In this document: positions 8,170-17,563 of the stretch, piece by piece | Layout of the letters: every line of letters begins with the position of its first letter | Numbering within the stretch: position 1 is the stretch's first letter | Assembly (NCBI GenBank): GCA_963837355.1 | Contig: CAWIMY010000002.1 | Coordinates: 1,144,587-1,208,586, forward strand | DNA from: Aureispira sp963837355 | Lineage (GTDB): Bacteria; Bacteroidota; Bacteroidia; Chitinophagales; Saprospiraceae | Direction: 5' to 3' | Length of the DNA: 64,000 nucleotides | Translations under genes and position numbers: made by a program | The notes under the pieces: model-generated | Database searches by the model: none | Told to the model about the DNA's origin: nothing | What the model saw: the letters and a program-made list of their open reading frames with translations, nothing else

Positions 8170-9248
8170 CGCAAGCGAGCAATGGCCTGTAGCAAGCGTT
8201 CGGGCAATTCTCCTTCGCAAGCGGATTGATAATCCGCGTAAGAGCAAGCAATTAATTCCTGCTCGACCTGAAATTCTTCGGGAATGGCCACCCACCAGCG
8301 GTTACTTTTTTGACTTTTGTAGAAGGTAACAGCGGTATCCAACAATTTGTTGTCAACGACATAAGCGCGCAATTGTTTGCGCTGTACAGGCCATTCATAC
8401 ACCCGTGCATAAAATCCTTCTACTGCAAACCAAATCAACTGTGCTGTCAACAAAGCCGTTTGTCCGTGGTCGTTGTACTGGGGATTCCACCCGTGTAGGC
8501 AGAGGGTCGAGAGCTGGTCGCTCATGCTCATGTAACGCACCAAGCGACAGGCTTCTGCGGCTGTTAGGCCATTGGGGTTGCGAGAGGCTAGGGCAGGCGC
8601 GTCTGCCGCCCGAATAGCGCGGAGCGCAAGTGCTGAAATATCTACTTGGCGCACCATTGGTTCTACTTCTTCTAGCTTTCGCAAAATACTTCCCAAGCGA
8701 TGTATGGATACTTGTTGGTGTTGCAAATGTTGCACTACCGCAGGGTCGGTGAGGTAAGACTGGCTGCCAATACAGGTCATTTGGTGTAGTAAGCGCGGTG
8801 CTTTTTCTAATAATTGATTCAATAAGCCTGCTTCACCTTCTAACTGGTAATCTAATTGAGCATCGACGAGGGCCACAGACACGCCTTCCGCGCGTTGTTC
8901 GTAAGCGCGCAATTGCGCCAAAACAGCCTGACTATTCTCTGCTATTACAATTGGAAAAACTCCTTGTTGTAACAGAACATCCAGCAATTCTGTCAATGGC
9001 AAGACATCGGGGAGAACCACGCCTAAGTCAACTACTTGTCCCGCTTTAAAATTAGCCGAAAGGCTTGACAAAGCTTCTTGTACCGCTTGATAAGCGGCGG
9101 TTTCTCCGTAGCCCAATAAGGCAATATGAGCCTTTTTCCAAGCTTGATTATCGCGTTGATGTGCCAGCAATTGCCCGCCATATTGAAAAGATGCCCTTTC
9201 AGAAAAGGAGAGAGATTCGGTATCAAATTGTAATAAATGGTCGATCAT
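8166..9248 (-). CDS. Arginase/formimidoylglutamase-fold protein lacking metal ligands
   Basis: The 360-residue product keeps the layout of the ureohydrolase (arginase, agmatinase, HutG) family. However, the first His motif (GGDHS) is replaced by AENSQ near residue 103, the DAHxD motif is DAQLD near 124, and the DxDxxDP motif is VDISALAL near 202. At least three of the six Mn-binding positions therefore appear changed. The downstream NPNGLTAAEACRL and NPQYNDHGQTALLTAQL follow the family closely. Catalytic hydrolysis of a guanidino group is unlikely; a binding or structural role is possible. It is divergent from the glutamate dehydrogenase-family gene at 9476, which hints at a link with amino-acid breakdown. 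Confidence 0.75.
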   Translation of the reverse strand: MIDHLLQFDTESLSFSERASFQYGGQLLAHQRDNQAWKKAHIALLGYGETAAYQAVQEALSSLSANFKAGQVVDLGVVLPDVLPLTELLDVLLQQGVFPIVIAENSQAVLAQLRAYEQRAEGVSVALVDAQLDYQLEGEAGLLNQLLEKAPRLLHQMTCIGSQSYLTDPAVVQHLQHQQVSIHRLGSILRKLEEVEPMVRQVDISALALRAIRAADAPALASRNPNGLTAAEACRLVRYMSMSDQLSTLCLHGWNPQYNDHGQTALLTAQLIWFAVEGFYARVYEWPVQRKQLRAYVVDNKLLDTAVTFYKSQKSNRWWVAIPEEFQVEQELIACSYADYQSACEGELPERLLQAIARLR

Positions 9249-9445
9249 GAATCGTGCAATTGTTGAGAAGGAGACAAATTAGATACAAGGTAGATATCCT
9301 CACGACAACAATAATAGCCTTTATAGGCCATTCTAGAAAGCAATCGGGCACATAAATGACCAATGCTTTAGCAAGCACCACTCACCCAATCGGTTAAGCT
9401 TTAAAAAGATTTCTGACACTACGGTGATTTTTTGCCCAATTGTTC

Positions 9446-9453
9446 TATATTTG
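9446..9453 (+). promoter_or_regulatory. -7 promoter motif for the amino-acid dehydrogenase gene
   Basis: TATATTTG fits TAnnTTTG and lies 22 bases before the ATG at 9476, giving a very short leader. A -33 box at the usual distance is not evident. Confidence 0.45.
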
Positions 9454-9475
9454 CTCGCAAAAATAAAGCATTACT

Positions 9476-10723
9476 ATGAAGCTACTACAGCAGTATAAAG
9501 AACGACATCCAGAAATTGTTTTCGAATGGACGGACCAAGAAACCAACGCCAAAGGTTGGGTGGTGATTAATTCGCTGCGCGGTGGTGCTGCTGGAGGGGG
9601 AACACGCATGCGCTTAGGCTTAAACAAGGAGGAAGTTATTTCTCTAGCCAAAGTTATGGAGATTAAATTTTCTGTTTGTGGCCCTGCTATTGGAGGCGCT
9701 AAGTCAGGAATTAATTTTGACCCCAACGACCCCCGCAAGGAGGGTGTTTTAAAGCGCTGGTACAAAGCCGTCATTCCCTTGTTAAAAAACTACTATGGGA
9801 CGGGGGGAGATTTGAATATTGATGAATTGAAAGATGTGATTCCTATCACTCAAAACTTGGGGCTATGGCATCCACAACAAGGCATCGTTCAAGGCCACTT
9901 CAAATCCAATGAAGGCGAACGGATCGAAATCTTAGGACAATTGAGACAAGGGGTTAGCAAGATTGTAGAAGATCCCAGTTATACCCCTTCTGTCCTCAAA
10001 AGATACGCTGTTGCCGACTTGATTACAGGGTATGGTGTTGCCGAATCAGTCGTGCACTATTACGACTTGTACCACGGAAGCACGGTTTCTGGTAAGCGGG
10101 TTCTTGTACAAGGCTGGGGAAACGTCGCCGCTGCAGCTGCCTATTACTTGGCGGAGCAAGGCGCTAAAATTGTTGGAATTGTAGACATTGCAGGTGGGTT
10201 GATGAATGCAGAAGGTCTAAGTTTTGACACGGTAGCTGCCTTGTACAATGACAAAAGTGGTAATAAGCTGGAGTCTTCGGAGATGTTACCTTTTGAGGAG
10301 GTGAATGAGAAGATTTGGGACATTCCTGCTGATATTTTTATCCCCGGAGCTGCTTCTAAACTTATTACACGTGAACAAATTGACGCTTTGATTGTTAACG
10401 GGTTACAAGTGGTTTCTTGTGGAGCCAATGTGCCTTTCATTGACGATGAAGTATTTTTTGGGCCTACCGCCAAGTATACCGACCAACAAATCAGCGTCAT
10501 TCCCGACTTTATTGCTAACTGTGGTATGGCGCGGGTATTTGCTTATCTAATGCAACCCCACGCCTTATTAACCGATGAGCAGATCTTCAATGACGTCTCT
10601 CAAACCATTCGCCGCGCTCTTCAAGAAGTGCAAGCAATTAATGACAACCCAACAGAAATTTCAACTACCGCTCTAACAGTGGCATTGGAGAAGTTGTTAG
10701 GAGAGGACGGATTAAACAAATAA
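9476..10723 (+). CDS. Glu/Leu/Phe/Val dehydrogenase family protein
   Basis: NAD(P)-dependent oxidative deamination of an amino acid (glutamate or a branched-chain amino acid) to the 2-oxo acid and ammonia in the cytoplasm. The 415-residue product has the substrate-binding motif GPAIGGAKSGINFDP near residue 65, with the family's Lys in GGAKSGI. The Rossmann part has VAESVVHYY, then VQGWGNVAAAAAYYLAEQGA and VGIVDIAGG, and later FIPGAASKLIT. Length and domain order fit hexameric GDH/LeuDH-like enzymes. Cofactor preference cannot be read safely. It diverges from the inactive arginase-fold gene. Confidence 0.9.
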   Translation: MKLLQQYKERHPEIVFEWTDQETNAKGWVVINSLRGGAAGGGTRMRLGLNKEEVISLAKVMEIKFSVCGPAIGGAKSGINFDPNDPRKEGVLKRWYKAVIPLLKNYYGTGGDLNIDELKDVIPITQNLGLWHPQQGIVQGHFKSNEGERIEILGQLRQGVSKIVEDPSYTPSVLKRYAVADLITGYGVAESVVHYYDLYHGSTVSGKRVLVQGWGNVAAAAAYYLAEQGAKIVGIVDIAGGLMNAEGLSFDTVAALYNDKSGNKLESSEMLPFEEVNEKIWDIPADIFIPGAASKLITREQIDALIVNGLQVVSCGANVPFIDDEVFFGPTAKYTDQQISVIPDFIANCGMARVFAYLMQPHALLTDEQIFNDVSQTIRRALQEVQAINDNPTEISTTALTVALEKLLGEDGLNK

Positions 10724-11144
10724 TTGAAAACAGACATGGCTTTACAACGCGTTTTTAAAGGAGTGTTGTAAAAAAGTCTTTTGAGTAGCAGATAGTTGTA
10801 TAAACCGAGGTACTTGGCCTTATTTGTCAAGAAAATGTACAGCTAGCAGCTAAAATATTGTTCTAAACAGAAAAAAAATGTAAATTTGCGCGTGTTGGAT
10901 CTACTATTTCCTATGTAACCAAAAGCCCCTTTTGTAAACATTGAGGGTATTGCATTGTTAAAGAGAACGTTGAATGACAGTTGTCTAATAGGGTATTTAT
11001 TTACTTATAACAGTCTTATAACGCTGATACAATGTTACACTATTAAAAGATGATAATCAATATTAAAGCTTTGGTTCAAAATTAATTGTCCTTTTAATCA
11101 TTCCACTAACAAAGCTAGATTCAATCCAACAAAGACAAACTATT
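10724..11144 (+). promoter_or_regulatory. Long upstream region of the OmpA-family gene with promoter
   Basis: There is no gene in this 421-bp stretch. At 10881-10888 TAAATTTG fits the -7 consensus and ATTG at 10857-10860 lies 20 bases upstream, a good spacing for a -33 box. Initiation there would give a leader of about 250 bases, long for a highly expressed porin and room for post-transcriptional control. No convincing riboswitch fold was seen. Confidence 0.45.
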
Positions 11145-12983
11145 ATGATGAAAAAAATTAACAAATTAGGTGCTGTTTTGGCAGGGGCATTATTGCTTAG
11201 CTTCGTCAATACTACACAAGCACAAATCTCTGTTAATCCGACAGATGATAAGTATATTAAGAAAAAAGACCAAGCGCGCCATGCAGAATGGAAAGAGGGC
11301 AAGAGTCAATTCCCCGGTCGTCCAAGAGATTGGTGGCAAGTAGGAATTGGTGGCGGTAGCTTCCTTATTGGTGGTGACGTTAAGCCTGCTTTCGGTTGGG
11401 GTGGATCTGTTCACGTTAGAAAGTCAATTGGCTATGTTTTCTCTTTGAAAGCAGAATACATGTTTGGCCAAGCTAGCGGTCTTAACTATGCAGCTTCTTC
11501 TTTTCGCGCGTTTCCCAATGTAGATCCCTTCACGATCACTTCTTCGACAGGAGCCGTCGTCACGCCTGGAGACTATGGTATAAGCGATGCTTTTCATGCC
11601 AACTACAAAATTGAGCAACACCATGCGTTGTCTTTGCAGATGGTTTTTAACTTGAACAACATCAAGTTTCACAAAAAAAGCAACCGTTGGAGTTTGAACT
11701 TGATCCTAGGATTGGGGGCTAACTTATACAACACTAAAATTGATGCTTTGGATGGCAATGGTGCAACTTATGGAGCAGCAATGACAGACTTAGCCAATCG
11801 TTCTAGTGGTGGTGGTGCCAACCAACAATACGACTTGACCAAATTGAGTGACCGTATGGAAATCATTCAAGAGTTGAGAGGTGTATTGGATGGTACTTAC
11901 GAGACAATTGCTCAACAGAATGCCAATAATATTCTAACCATTGGAGAAGATGAAAACCGCATGGTTCTCAATCCTTTTATCAACATTGGTCTGTCATTTG
12001 AATACTTGATTACTCCTCGTATCTCTATCGGATTGGAGCACCAAGCGTACCTTTCTGACGATGACTTTTTTGATGGAAAAAGCCGTAAAGAAAACGGTTC
12101 AGGAACTTCAAACATTGATATTCCTCATTACACCAGCATTCGTTTAGGATTCAACATTGGTAGCAAAGAAAAAGCGATTCAACCATTATGGTTTGTGAAT
12201 CCCTTGATCTACCCTATGCAAGACATTGCTGACATCAAAGATCAATTGGATGACGATTGGTTCAAAGATGACGATAACGATGGGGTACCCAATGCATTGG
12301 ATGAAGAGAAAGATACTCCTCCAGATACAGAGGTAGACAGCAAAGGTCGTTCTTTGGATTCTGATGGCGACGGTGTTGTCAATAGCCAAGATAAAGAGCC
12401 TTATTCTCCTCCTGGATATCCTACAGACCAGTTTGGTGTAGCACAAGTGCCAAAACCAATCACACAAGATGACGTTAAAGTTATTCCCGGTGATCCAGCA
12501 ACAGGTAAATATCCTACCTTGGTCATTGGTGATGAAGTATACGATCCATTGGGTTCAGGTAGTGCGGGTACGTTGAAAGACTGGTACTTGCCTATGGTAC
12601 ACTTTGATTTGGACAAGTATTACTTGCGTGCAGAAGCATACGAGCAATTGCAACACGTAGCAAGCGTTATGAAGGGCTATCCTAGCTTGAAAGTAGTAGC
12701 GCACGGCCACACCGATATCCGCGCTTCTAAAGACTACAACGATATGTTGTCTTATAACCGCTCTATGTCTTGCGTAGATTACTTGGTAAACCGTTATGGT
12801 ATCGACCGCAGTCGTTTTATCATCCGCTATAATGGAGAGGTAGACAACTTGATTGAGAACGCTAACAGAGAAGTAGAACACTTTATCAACCGCCGTGTAG
12901 AATTCTACATTGCAGACGAAAACGCTCAAGATCAGAGTCGTCCAGCAGGTGATGGTAAAGCCAGTAGAAACTGGAAATACTAG
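11145..12983 (+). CDS. OmpA-family outer-membrane protein with TSP3 repeats
   Basis: The 612-residue product starts with a signal peptide ending in NTTQAQ. About residues 60-370 are a beta-barrel-like region (WWQVGIGGGSFLIGGDVKPA and similar). A short calcium-binding type-3 thrombospondin stretch follows around 375-425 (DDDNDGVPNALDEE, DSDGDGVVNSQD). The OmpA C-terminal domain is at about 480-595, with VHFDLDKYYLRAEAYEQL, VVAHGHTDIRASKDYNDMLS and NRRVEFYI. By family this tethers the outer membrane to peptidoglycan. Bacteroidota often have several such abundant porins. A strong terminator follows, and the upstream leader is long. Confidence 0.93.
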   Translation: MMKKINKLGAVLAGALLLSFVNTTQAQISVNPTDDKYIKKKDQARHAEWKEGKSQFPGRPRDWWQVGIGGGSFLIGGDVKPAFGWGGSVHVRKSIGYVFSLKAEYMFGQASGLNYAASSFRAFPNVDPFTITSSTGAVVTPGDYGISDAFHANYKIEQHHALSLQMVFNLNNIKFHKKSNRWSLNLILGLGANLYNTKIDALDGNGATYGAAMTDLANRSSGGGANQQYDLTKLSDRMEIIQELRGVLDGTYETIAQQNANNILTIGEDENRMVLNPFINIGLSFEYLITPRISIGLEHQAYLSDDDFFDGKSRKENGSGTSNIDIPHYTSIRLGFNIGSKEKAIQPLWFVNPLIYPMQDIADIKDQLDDDWFKDDDNDGVPNALDEEKDTPPDTEVDSKGRSLDSDGDGVVNSQDKEPYSPPGYPTDQFGVAQVPKPITQDDVKVIPGDPATGKYPTLVIGDEVYDPLGSGSAGTLKDWYLPMVHFDLDKYYLRAEAYEQLQHVASVMKGYPSLKVVAHGHTDIRASKDYNDMLSYNRSMSCVDYLVNRYGIDRSRFIIRYNGEVDNLIENANREVEHFINRRVEFYIADENAQDQSRPAGDGKASRNWKY

Positions 12984-13036
12984 GCAACTGCCTACCTTTA
13001 CAGTGTGTTTCAAAAGAACGCTCTCTCTACAGAAAT

Positions 13037-13068
13037 AGGAAAACAGCAGGGCTGTTTTCCTGTTTTTT
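13037..13068 (+). terminator. Intrinsic terminator after the OmpA-family gene
   Basis: Arms 13037-13047 (AGGAAAACAGC) and 13051-13061 (GCTGTTTTCCT) form a perfect 11-bp stem with a 3-base loop and a following T-run. Confidence 0.9.
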
Positions 13069-13127
13069 GTTTGTACTGCTAAGGCTTTTCTTGATGAAAA
13101 ACGCCTCCATCTTTTAAAAAACTAGTT

Positions 13128-14225
13128 ATGCGTATCAAAGAGGTTACTCAGTACTTGGACCAAATCGCCCCCCCATCTTATCAAGAGAGTTATGACAATG
13201 CGGGCTTATTGGTCGGCGATGCCAGCTGGGAAGTAACAGGAATGCTGTTGGCATTAGACAGCACCGAAGCGGTTTTAGAAGAGGCTATTGAGAAAGGCTG
13301 TAACTTAATTATCGCCCACCATCCTATTGTTTTTAGTGGCCTCAAAAAGTTGACAGGCAAGAATTACATCGAACGAGTACTTATCAAAGCGATAAAAAAT
13401 GACCTCGCTATCTATGTTTGTCACACTAATTTGGATAACGTATTCAAGAATGGGGTCAATGCGAAATTTGCTCAAAAATTGGGCTTGACGCAAACTAAGA
13501 TCTTAGCGCCCAAGCGTGGCCTGCTCCAGAAACTTCATACTTTTGTACCCCATGCACACAAAGATGCCGTGGCACGAGCCTTATTTGCAGCAGGAGCAGG
13601 CAGTATAGGGAACTATACCGAATGTAGTTTTCAACTGGCGGGAATAGGCACCTTCAAAGGAGAAGAAGGCGCGATGCCTGCGCTTGGAGTAGTGGGAACG
13701 CAACATCAAGAAGCCGAAACTAGGCTAGAAGTTATTGTTCCTCAACACCGCCAAGGCGCGGTGCTGCAAGCCTTACAAGCTGCCCACCCTTACGAAGAAG
13801 TGGCCTACGATTTGATAGCTTTAGAAAACGCGCATCCACAAGTAGGAGCAGGAGTTGTGGGCGAGTTAGAACACCCTATGGAGCCAATGGAATTTTTAAC
13901 CTTCTTGAAGCAACAAATGAAAACGGACTGTGTTCGTTATACCGAGTTGTGCCGACCTCAAATCAAGCGCGTAGCGCTGTGTGGCGGCGCTGGAAGTTTT
14001 TTGCTGTCTCAAGCCAAAAGAGCAGGGGCAGATGTTTTTATTACAGCGGATTATAAGTATCATCAGTTTTTTGATGCCGATAAGGCTTTAATTATCGCTG
14101 ATATAGGGCACTATGAGAGCGAACAGTTTACTATTGAGCTGTTTTATGAGCTTTTAACGCAAAAATTTATTAATTTTGCCATTCATTGTACCAAAGTAAC
14201 TACAAATCCGATAAATTATCTATAA
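13128..14225 (+). CDS. Nif3-family dinuclear metal-centre protein
   Basis: The 365-residue product belongs to the Nif3/DUF34 family, hexameric proteins with a two-metal site. Visible features are ESYDNAGLLVGD, the metal-binding IIAHHPIVFSGLKKL, VCHTNLDNV and near the end DVFITADYKYHQFFDA and IADIGHYESEQ. The middle part (about residues 130-245) is the inserted PII/CutA-like domain found in longer family members (VIVPQHRQGAVLQALQAAHP). Its cellular role is unsettled; older annotation as GTP cyclohydrolase 1 type 2 should not be taken at face value. It sits 4 bases before the zinc-ribbon gene, a pairing conserved in many bacteria. Confidence 0.93.
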   Translation: MRIKEVTQYLDQIAPPSYQESYDNAGLLVGDASWEVTGMLLALDSTEAVLEEAIEKGCNLIIAHHPIVFSGLKKLTGKNYIERVLIKAIKNDLAIYVCHTNLDNVFKNGVNAKFAQKLGLTQTKILAPKRGLLQKLHTFVPHAHKDAVARALFAAGAGSIGNYTECSFQLAGIGTFKGEEGAMPALGVVGTQHQEAETRLEVIVPQHRQGAVLQALQAAHPYEEVAYDLIALENAHPQVGAGVVGELEHPMEPMEFLTFLKQQMKTDCVRYTELCRPQIKRVALCGGAGSFLLSQAKRAGADVFITADYKYHQFFDADKALIIADIGHYESEQFTIELFYELLTQKFINFAIHCTKVTTNPINYL

Positions 14226-14229
14226 TATT

Positions 14230-15030
14230 ATGGCCAAGAAAAATGCAAACGCCAACTTGCCTGTTGAAGAAAAACTGAAGAACTTGTATGAGTTACAATC
14301 AGTTAACACTAGACTCAACAACATCAAAAAACTACAAGGGGAATTGCCTTTGGAGGTGAGTGCGTTGGAGGGCGAGATCGTTGCACTCAATGGGCGCATC
14401 GAGAAGTTGGAAGAAGAATACCGAGAGTTAGAGATGGGCGTCGCACAATATGATAACCAGATTAAAGAATCTGAAGCATTGATTGAGCGTTACAACAAAC
14501 AACAAGACGACGTTAAGAACAATAGAGAATACGAGGCGTTGACTCGTGAAGTTGAATTGCAAAATTTGGATATTCAACTAGCGAATAAACGCATCCGTGA
14601 AACGCAGCAAAAACTCAACAATAAGGAGTTGACCTTGGAAGCCTCTAAGCAAAAAAGAGACGAGAAGGTAGCGGACATGGAATTGAAGAAAGAAGAGTTG
14701 GAGCGCATCACCGCCAAAACGGAAAAAGATGAGCAAAAATTCTTGCGTAAAGAAAAACGCGCCCGTAAAAAAATCGACGACAACTTGTTGGAGGTGTATG
14801 ATCGTTTAGCGACGACTTATAAGAATGGGTTGGCTGTCGTAACCGTAGAGCGAGATGCTTGTAGTGGTTGTTTTAACCAAGTTCCCCCTCAAACACAACT
14901 AGAGTTGGGACAACGCAAACGCATCATCAACTGTGAGCACTGTGCTAGAATCATCGTGGCCTCTAACATCGAAACTTCCTTGGAAGAACTAGAGCAAGAA
15001 GCAGAGCTAGAGCAGGAAGAAAACGCCTAG
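14230..15030 (+). CDS. C4 zinc-ribbon coiled-coil protein (DUF164-like)
   Basis: The 266-residue product is a long coiled coil (about residues 15-185, rich in Glu, Lys, Leu) followed by a C4 zinc ribbon: CSGCFNQVPPQTQLELGQ and CEHCARIIV at about 213-240. This is the layout of the DUF164 zinc-ribbon family, of uncertain function but commonly next to Nif3-family genes. It is acidic at the end. It starts 4 bases after the Nif3-family gene and so is co-transcribed with it. An unusually structured 3' region and a terminator follow. Confidence 0.88.
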   Translation: MAKKNANANLPVEEKLKNLYELQSVNTRLNNIKKLQGELPLEVSALEGEIVALNGRIEKLEEEYRELEMGVAQYDNQIKESEALIERYNKQQDDVKNNREYEALTREVELQNLDIQLANKRIRETQQKLNNKELTLEASKQKRDEKVADMELKKEELERITAKTEKDEQKFLRKEKRARKKIDDNLLEVYDRLATTYKNGLAVVTVERDACSGCFNQVPPQTQLELGQRKRIINCEHCARIIVASNIETSLEELEQEAELEQEENA

Positions 15031-15033
15031 TTA

Positions 15034-15109
15034 GGAGCCTATTCCGATTAGGTTCCATCAGCACACTATGCTTCATGCCTCTTGCGATGCTGGATGGAAG
15101 CATAGGAAC
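15034..15109 (+). other. Structured 3' region with competing hairpins
   Basis: Three pairings overlap. Arms 15034-15041 with 15049-15056 form an 8-bp stem with one G-T pair. Arms 15055-15062 (CCATCAGC) pair with 15089-15097 with one bulge. Arms 15066-15074 (CTATGCTTC) pair with 15097-15105 exactly. The second and third interleave, so they form a pseudoknot-like fold or are mutually exclusive. A terminator follows at 15122. This could be a stable mRNA tail or a small RNA. Confidence 0.4.
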
Positions 15110-15121
15110 AAGTACTAGAAT

Positions 15122-15160
15122 AGACCTTGAAGAACGACTTGTTTTTCAAGGTCTGTTTTT
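15122..15160 (+). terminator. Intrinsic terminator after the Nif3/zinc-ribbon operon
   Basis: Arms 15122-15131 (AGACCTTGAA) and 15145-15154 form a perfect 10-bp stem, followed by a T-run. Confidence 0.85.
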
Positions 15161-15199
15161 ATGATGGCCTGTTGAATTTGTAGAATAAACTATTTCCCA

Positions 15200-16738
15200 A
15201 TGAAAAAGGTACCTTATTATCTGTTCGTTATTGTGTTTTTGTGTAGCAGTAGCTTGAACCAAGCTCAGACCGAGGCAGCAGCTCTTCACCAATCAGGTTA
15301 TTTTAAATGGGATAAAGAGCTGGAAAGTATTCTGGAAGATATTTTACATTTGCAGTTGCTGCAAGCTGCGCCACGGCTCCAAGAGGCACAGAAAAAGGAG
15401 CGTTTTAACTTGTTGTCCTATTATTTAGAAGACTACTTAGACTTTTATTTTGCATTTGTAGAGGGTCGCCCAAAGGCCATCTATGGCAAATACATGGAAC
15501 GCAAGGAAGCGCGTCTAGCTTGGTTGGAGCAGGGCTCCGAGAATGACCCCTACACCTTGTATACCCAAGCGGATGTGCATTTGCGTTGGGCCATGATTTA
15601 CGCCTTGTACCAAGACAATATGCTGGCTTTTAAAAGCATCAAGCGCGCCGCTACCTTATTGGAGCGCAATGAAAAACGCTTTCCTGATTTCTTGCTCAAC
15701 AAACGGGCTTTTGGTATTTTGCATACGATGGTAGGAGCTATTCCTAGCAAGTACCAATGGGGCACCTCCTTGGTTGGGCTCAAAGGTAGTGTAGAGCAGG
15801 GCTTATCCGAACTGCAAACGGTTATTCAATACGGCAAGCAACAACCTGAGTTTGTCTTCAACGAGGAAGTACAGCAGTTGTACAGTATGTTGCTATTGTA
15901 CCTAGGCAACGATGATCCCTCCGCTTGGGCTGCCCTCAATGCCGCGCTATTAAACCCCCAAACTAATCCGATGGCGACTTATATTTTAGTGTCGCACTAT
16001 ATCCAAACAGGCAAAAGTAAGCAAGGGCTTTTGTTGTTAGAACAACGAGTAGTAACCGAAGAGGAGTACCCTTTTCCACAGTTAGAATTGCTTGAAGGAC
16101 ATTGTAAATTATATCGGCTGGATGAATCTGCTAGAACGCACTACAACAACTTTCTAGAGATGTATCAAGGCGTGAATGGTATTAAAGAGGCTTACCAGCG
16201 GTTGGCTTGGCTGGCGTTACTGGAGAACCTCCCCAATCAGTATTTTTACTATATGCAGCAAGTGGAGTGTAAAGGAAAACACTATACCAGTCCCGACCGT
16301 TCGGCCATGAACGAGATGGAAACCGCCAAAACAAAAAAGCAGCCCCACGTAACCTTGCTACAAGCGCGCTTATACTACGATGGTGGGTATTATGAAAAAT
16401 CCTATCGTACTTTAGAGCAATGCCCCTTAAAAGATTTAAAAGAAGAGGAAGAGCAGGTGGAGTATTTTTATAGAAAAGGGCGCATCTATCAAAAAATGCG
16501 TAAGAAACAATTGGCCTTAGAAGCCTTTGAAGAAACCCTCCAACGCGGAAGCAAGAAGCCTTATTATTATGCATGTAATGCAGCCTTGCAAGCGGGATTA
16601 GTCCACGAGTCTAGAGAAGAATGGAAAGAAGCCCGCAGTTATTACGAGCGTTGTTTAAAAGAGAAACCTGATCAATATCAAGCGACTCTGCATAGTCGCG
16701 CCAAAGTCCGTTTGGCAATAGTGGATAAAAAACAATAA
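15200..16738 (+). CDS. Secreted TPR-repeat protein
   Basis: The 512-residue product has a signal peptide, MKKVPYYLFVIVFLCSSSLN, with likely cleavage after NQAQ. The remainder is helical with tetratricopeptide-like repeats, most evident towards the end (ARLYYDGGYYEKSYRTLEQC, YRKGRIYQKMRKKQLALEAF, YYACNAALQAGLVHESREEW, EARSYYERCLKEKPDQYQA). TPR arrays usually act as protein-binding scaffolds; this one should be periplasmic or surface-exposed. The N-terminal half is common in Bacteroidota TPR proteins but is not tied to a known function. It is monocistronic by context. Confidence 0.8.
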   Translation: MKKVPYYLFVIVFLCSSSLNQAQTEAAALHQSGYFKWDKELESILEDILHLQLLQAAPRLQEAQKKERFNLLSYYLEDYLDFYFAFVEGRPKAIYGKYMERKEARLAWLEQGSENDPYTLYTQADVHLRWAMIYALYQDNMLAFKSIKRAATLLERNEKRFPDFLLNKRAFGILHTMVGAIPSKYQWGTSLVGLKGSVEQGLSELQTVIQYGKQQPEFVFNEEVQQLYSMLLLYLGNDDPSAWAALNAALLNPQTNPMATYILVSHYIQTGKSKQGLLLLEQRVVTEEEYPFPQLELLEGHCKLYRLDESARTHYNNFLEMYQGVNGIKEAYQRLAWLALLENLPNQYFYYMQQVECKGKHYTSPDRSAMNEMETAKTKKQPHVTLLQARLYYDGGYYEKSYRTLEQCPLKDLKEEEEQVEYFYRKGRIYQKMRKKQLALEAFEETLQRGSKKPYYYACNAALQAGLVHESREEWKEARSYYERCLKEKPDQYQATLHSRAKVRLAIVDKKQ

Positions 16739-16813
16739 TCTCCCCAACTTAATTTGGAAACAGTGCGCCTTTTACTGGCGCTCCTTTTTGGGGGGCGTTC
16801 AATGACTTTATAA

Positions 16814-16848
16814 CAAAAAAAAGCAGATCATCCTTTAGGATAATCTGC
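16814..16848 (-). terminator. Intrinsic terminator for the LysM gene
   Basis: On the minus strand, arms at 16848-16823 form a near-perfect stem built from GCAGAT and TCCT with complements, followed by eight T residues (A-run 16815-16822 on the plus strand). It lies about 105 bases past the end of the minus-strand LysM gene. Confidence 0.8.
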
Positions 16849-16954
16849 CAACTTATTAAACTGTTAGCTCCAATGGTGACATTAGAGGCAGTTTGGGGTG
16901 GGTTATATAGAGCTAGGATAAGTACCTCTTAGTATAACCCTTTGTTAAGGCGTG

Positions 16955-17344
16955 TTAGGCATTTTGGTTCAAATTGGGAATTACCAATTCTTGACCAGGG
17001 CGAATTTTATTCGCGTCGTCCAAAATGTTGCGATTGGCCGCAAAAATGTCGTGGTACTTATTGGCTTTGCCGTAATAATGCTTGGCAATATGGCTCAACG
17101 TATCTCCTTTTTCTACGGTATGGGTTGCATAGCGCGAGTGGTCAGCGACTTTAATGTCTGCTTCGATGTCTGTTGGAGTATCACCGCCTACGCGTTTGAT
17201 TTCGTTCCACAAAACGTCCTTTTGATAAGGCGTTTGAGCAGTTCCAGAAACTTTTAATTTACCGTTTTCTTCTCGAACGTCTCCGTTTTGAATATTGAGT
17301 TTTTGTCCTAAGTCTAGGACGCTTTGATATTTGTTCTGAAGCAT
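16955..17344 (-). CDS. BON-LysM protein (YgaU/Kbp-like)
   Basis: I chose the ATG at 17344; the longer frame from 17446 adds an unlikely aromatic leader. The 129-residue product begins MLQNKYQSVLDLGQKLN. It has a BON-like part (KLKVSGTAQTPYQKDVLWNE to DIEADIKV) and a C-terminal LysM domain (ATHTVEKGDTLSHIAKHYYG to GQELVIPNL). This order matches E. coli YgaU/Kbp, a cytoplasmic potassium-binding protein, and many BON-LysM proteins. There is no signal peptide, so a cytoplasmic role is more likely than peptidoglycan binding. It is divergent from thrS. Confidence 0.85.
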   Translation of the reverse strand: MLQNKYQSVLDLGQKLNIQNGDVREENGKLKVSGTAQTPYQKDVLWNEIKRVGGDTPTDIEADIKVADHSRYATHTVEKGDTLSHIAKHYYGKANKYHDIFAANRNILDDANKIRPGQELVIPNLNQNA

Positions 17345-17563
17345 GTTAGTGTGTATTATGTAATAAAAAAATAGGAAAGTTTTGTTGTAAAGAATAGAGT
17401 ACAATGGGTGCTTTTGTCCTATAATGATAACAAAAAAAAAGTACACAAGTTCTCAATCGCTTACATATCTTCATAAAAAGTCCAACACTCGCTTATACGC
17501 AGAAACTACTTTGGTGCAAAAATGGTTCATCTAGCAAAAAATCACTACTTTGCTTTAGCAAAA

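Noticed and set aside
16762..16796. Possible plus-strand terminator after the TPR gene
   Set aside because: The GCGCC/GGCGC stem is only 5 bp and competes with a CAGT/ACTG pairing; too weak to list.
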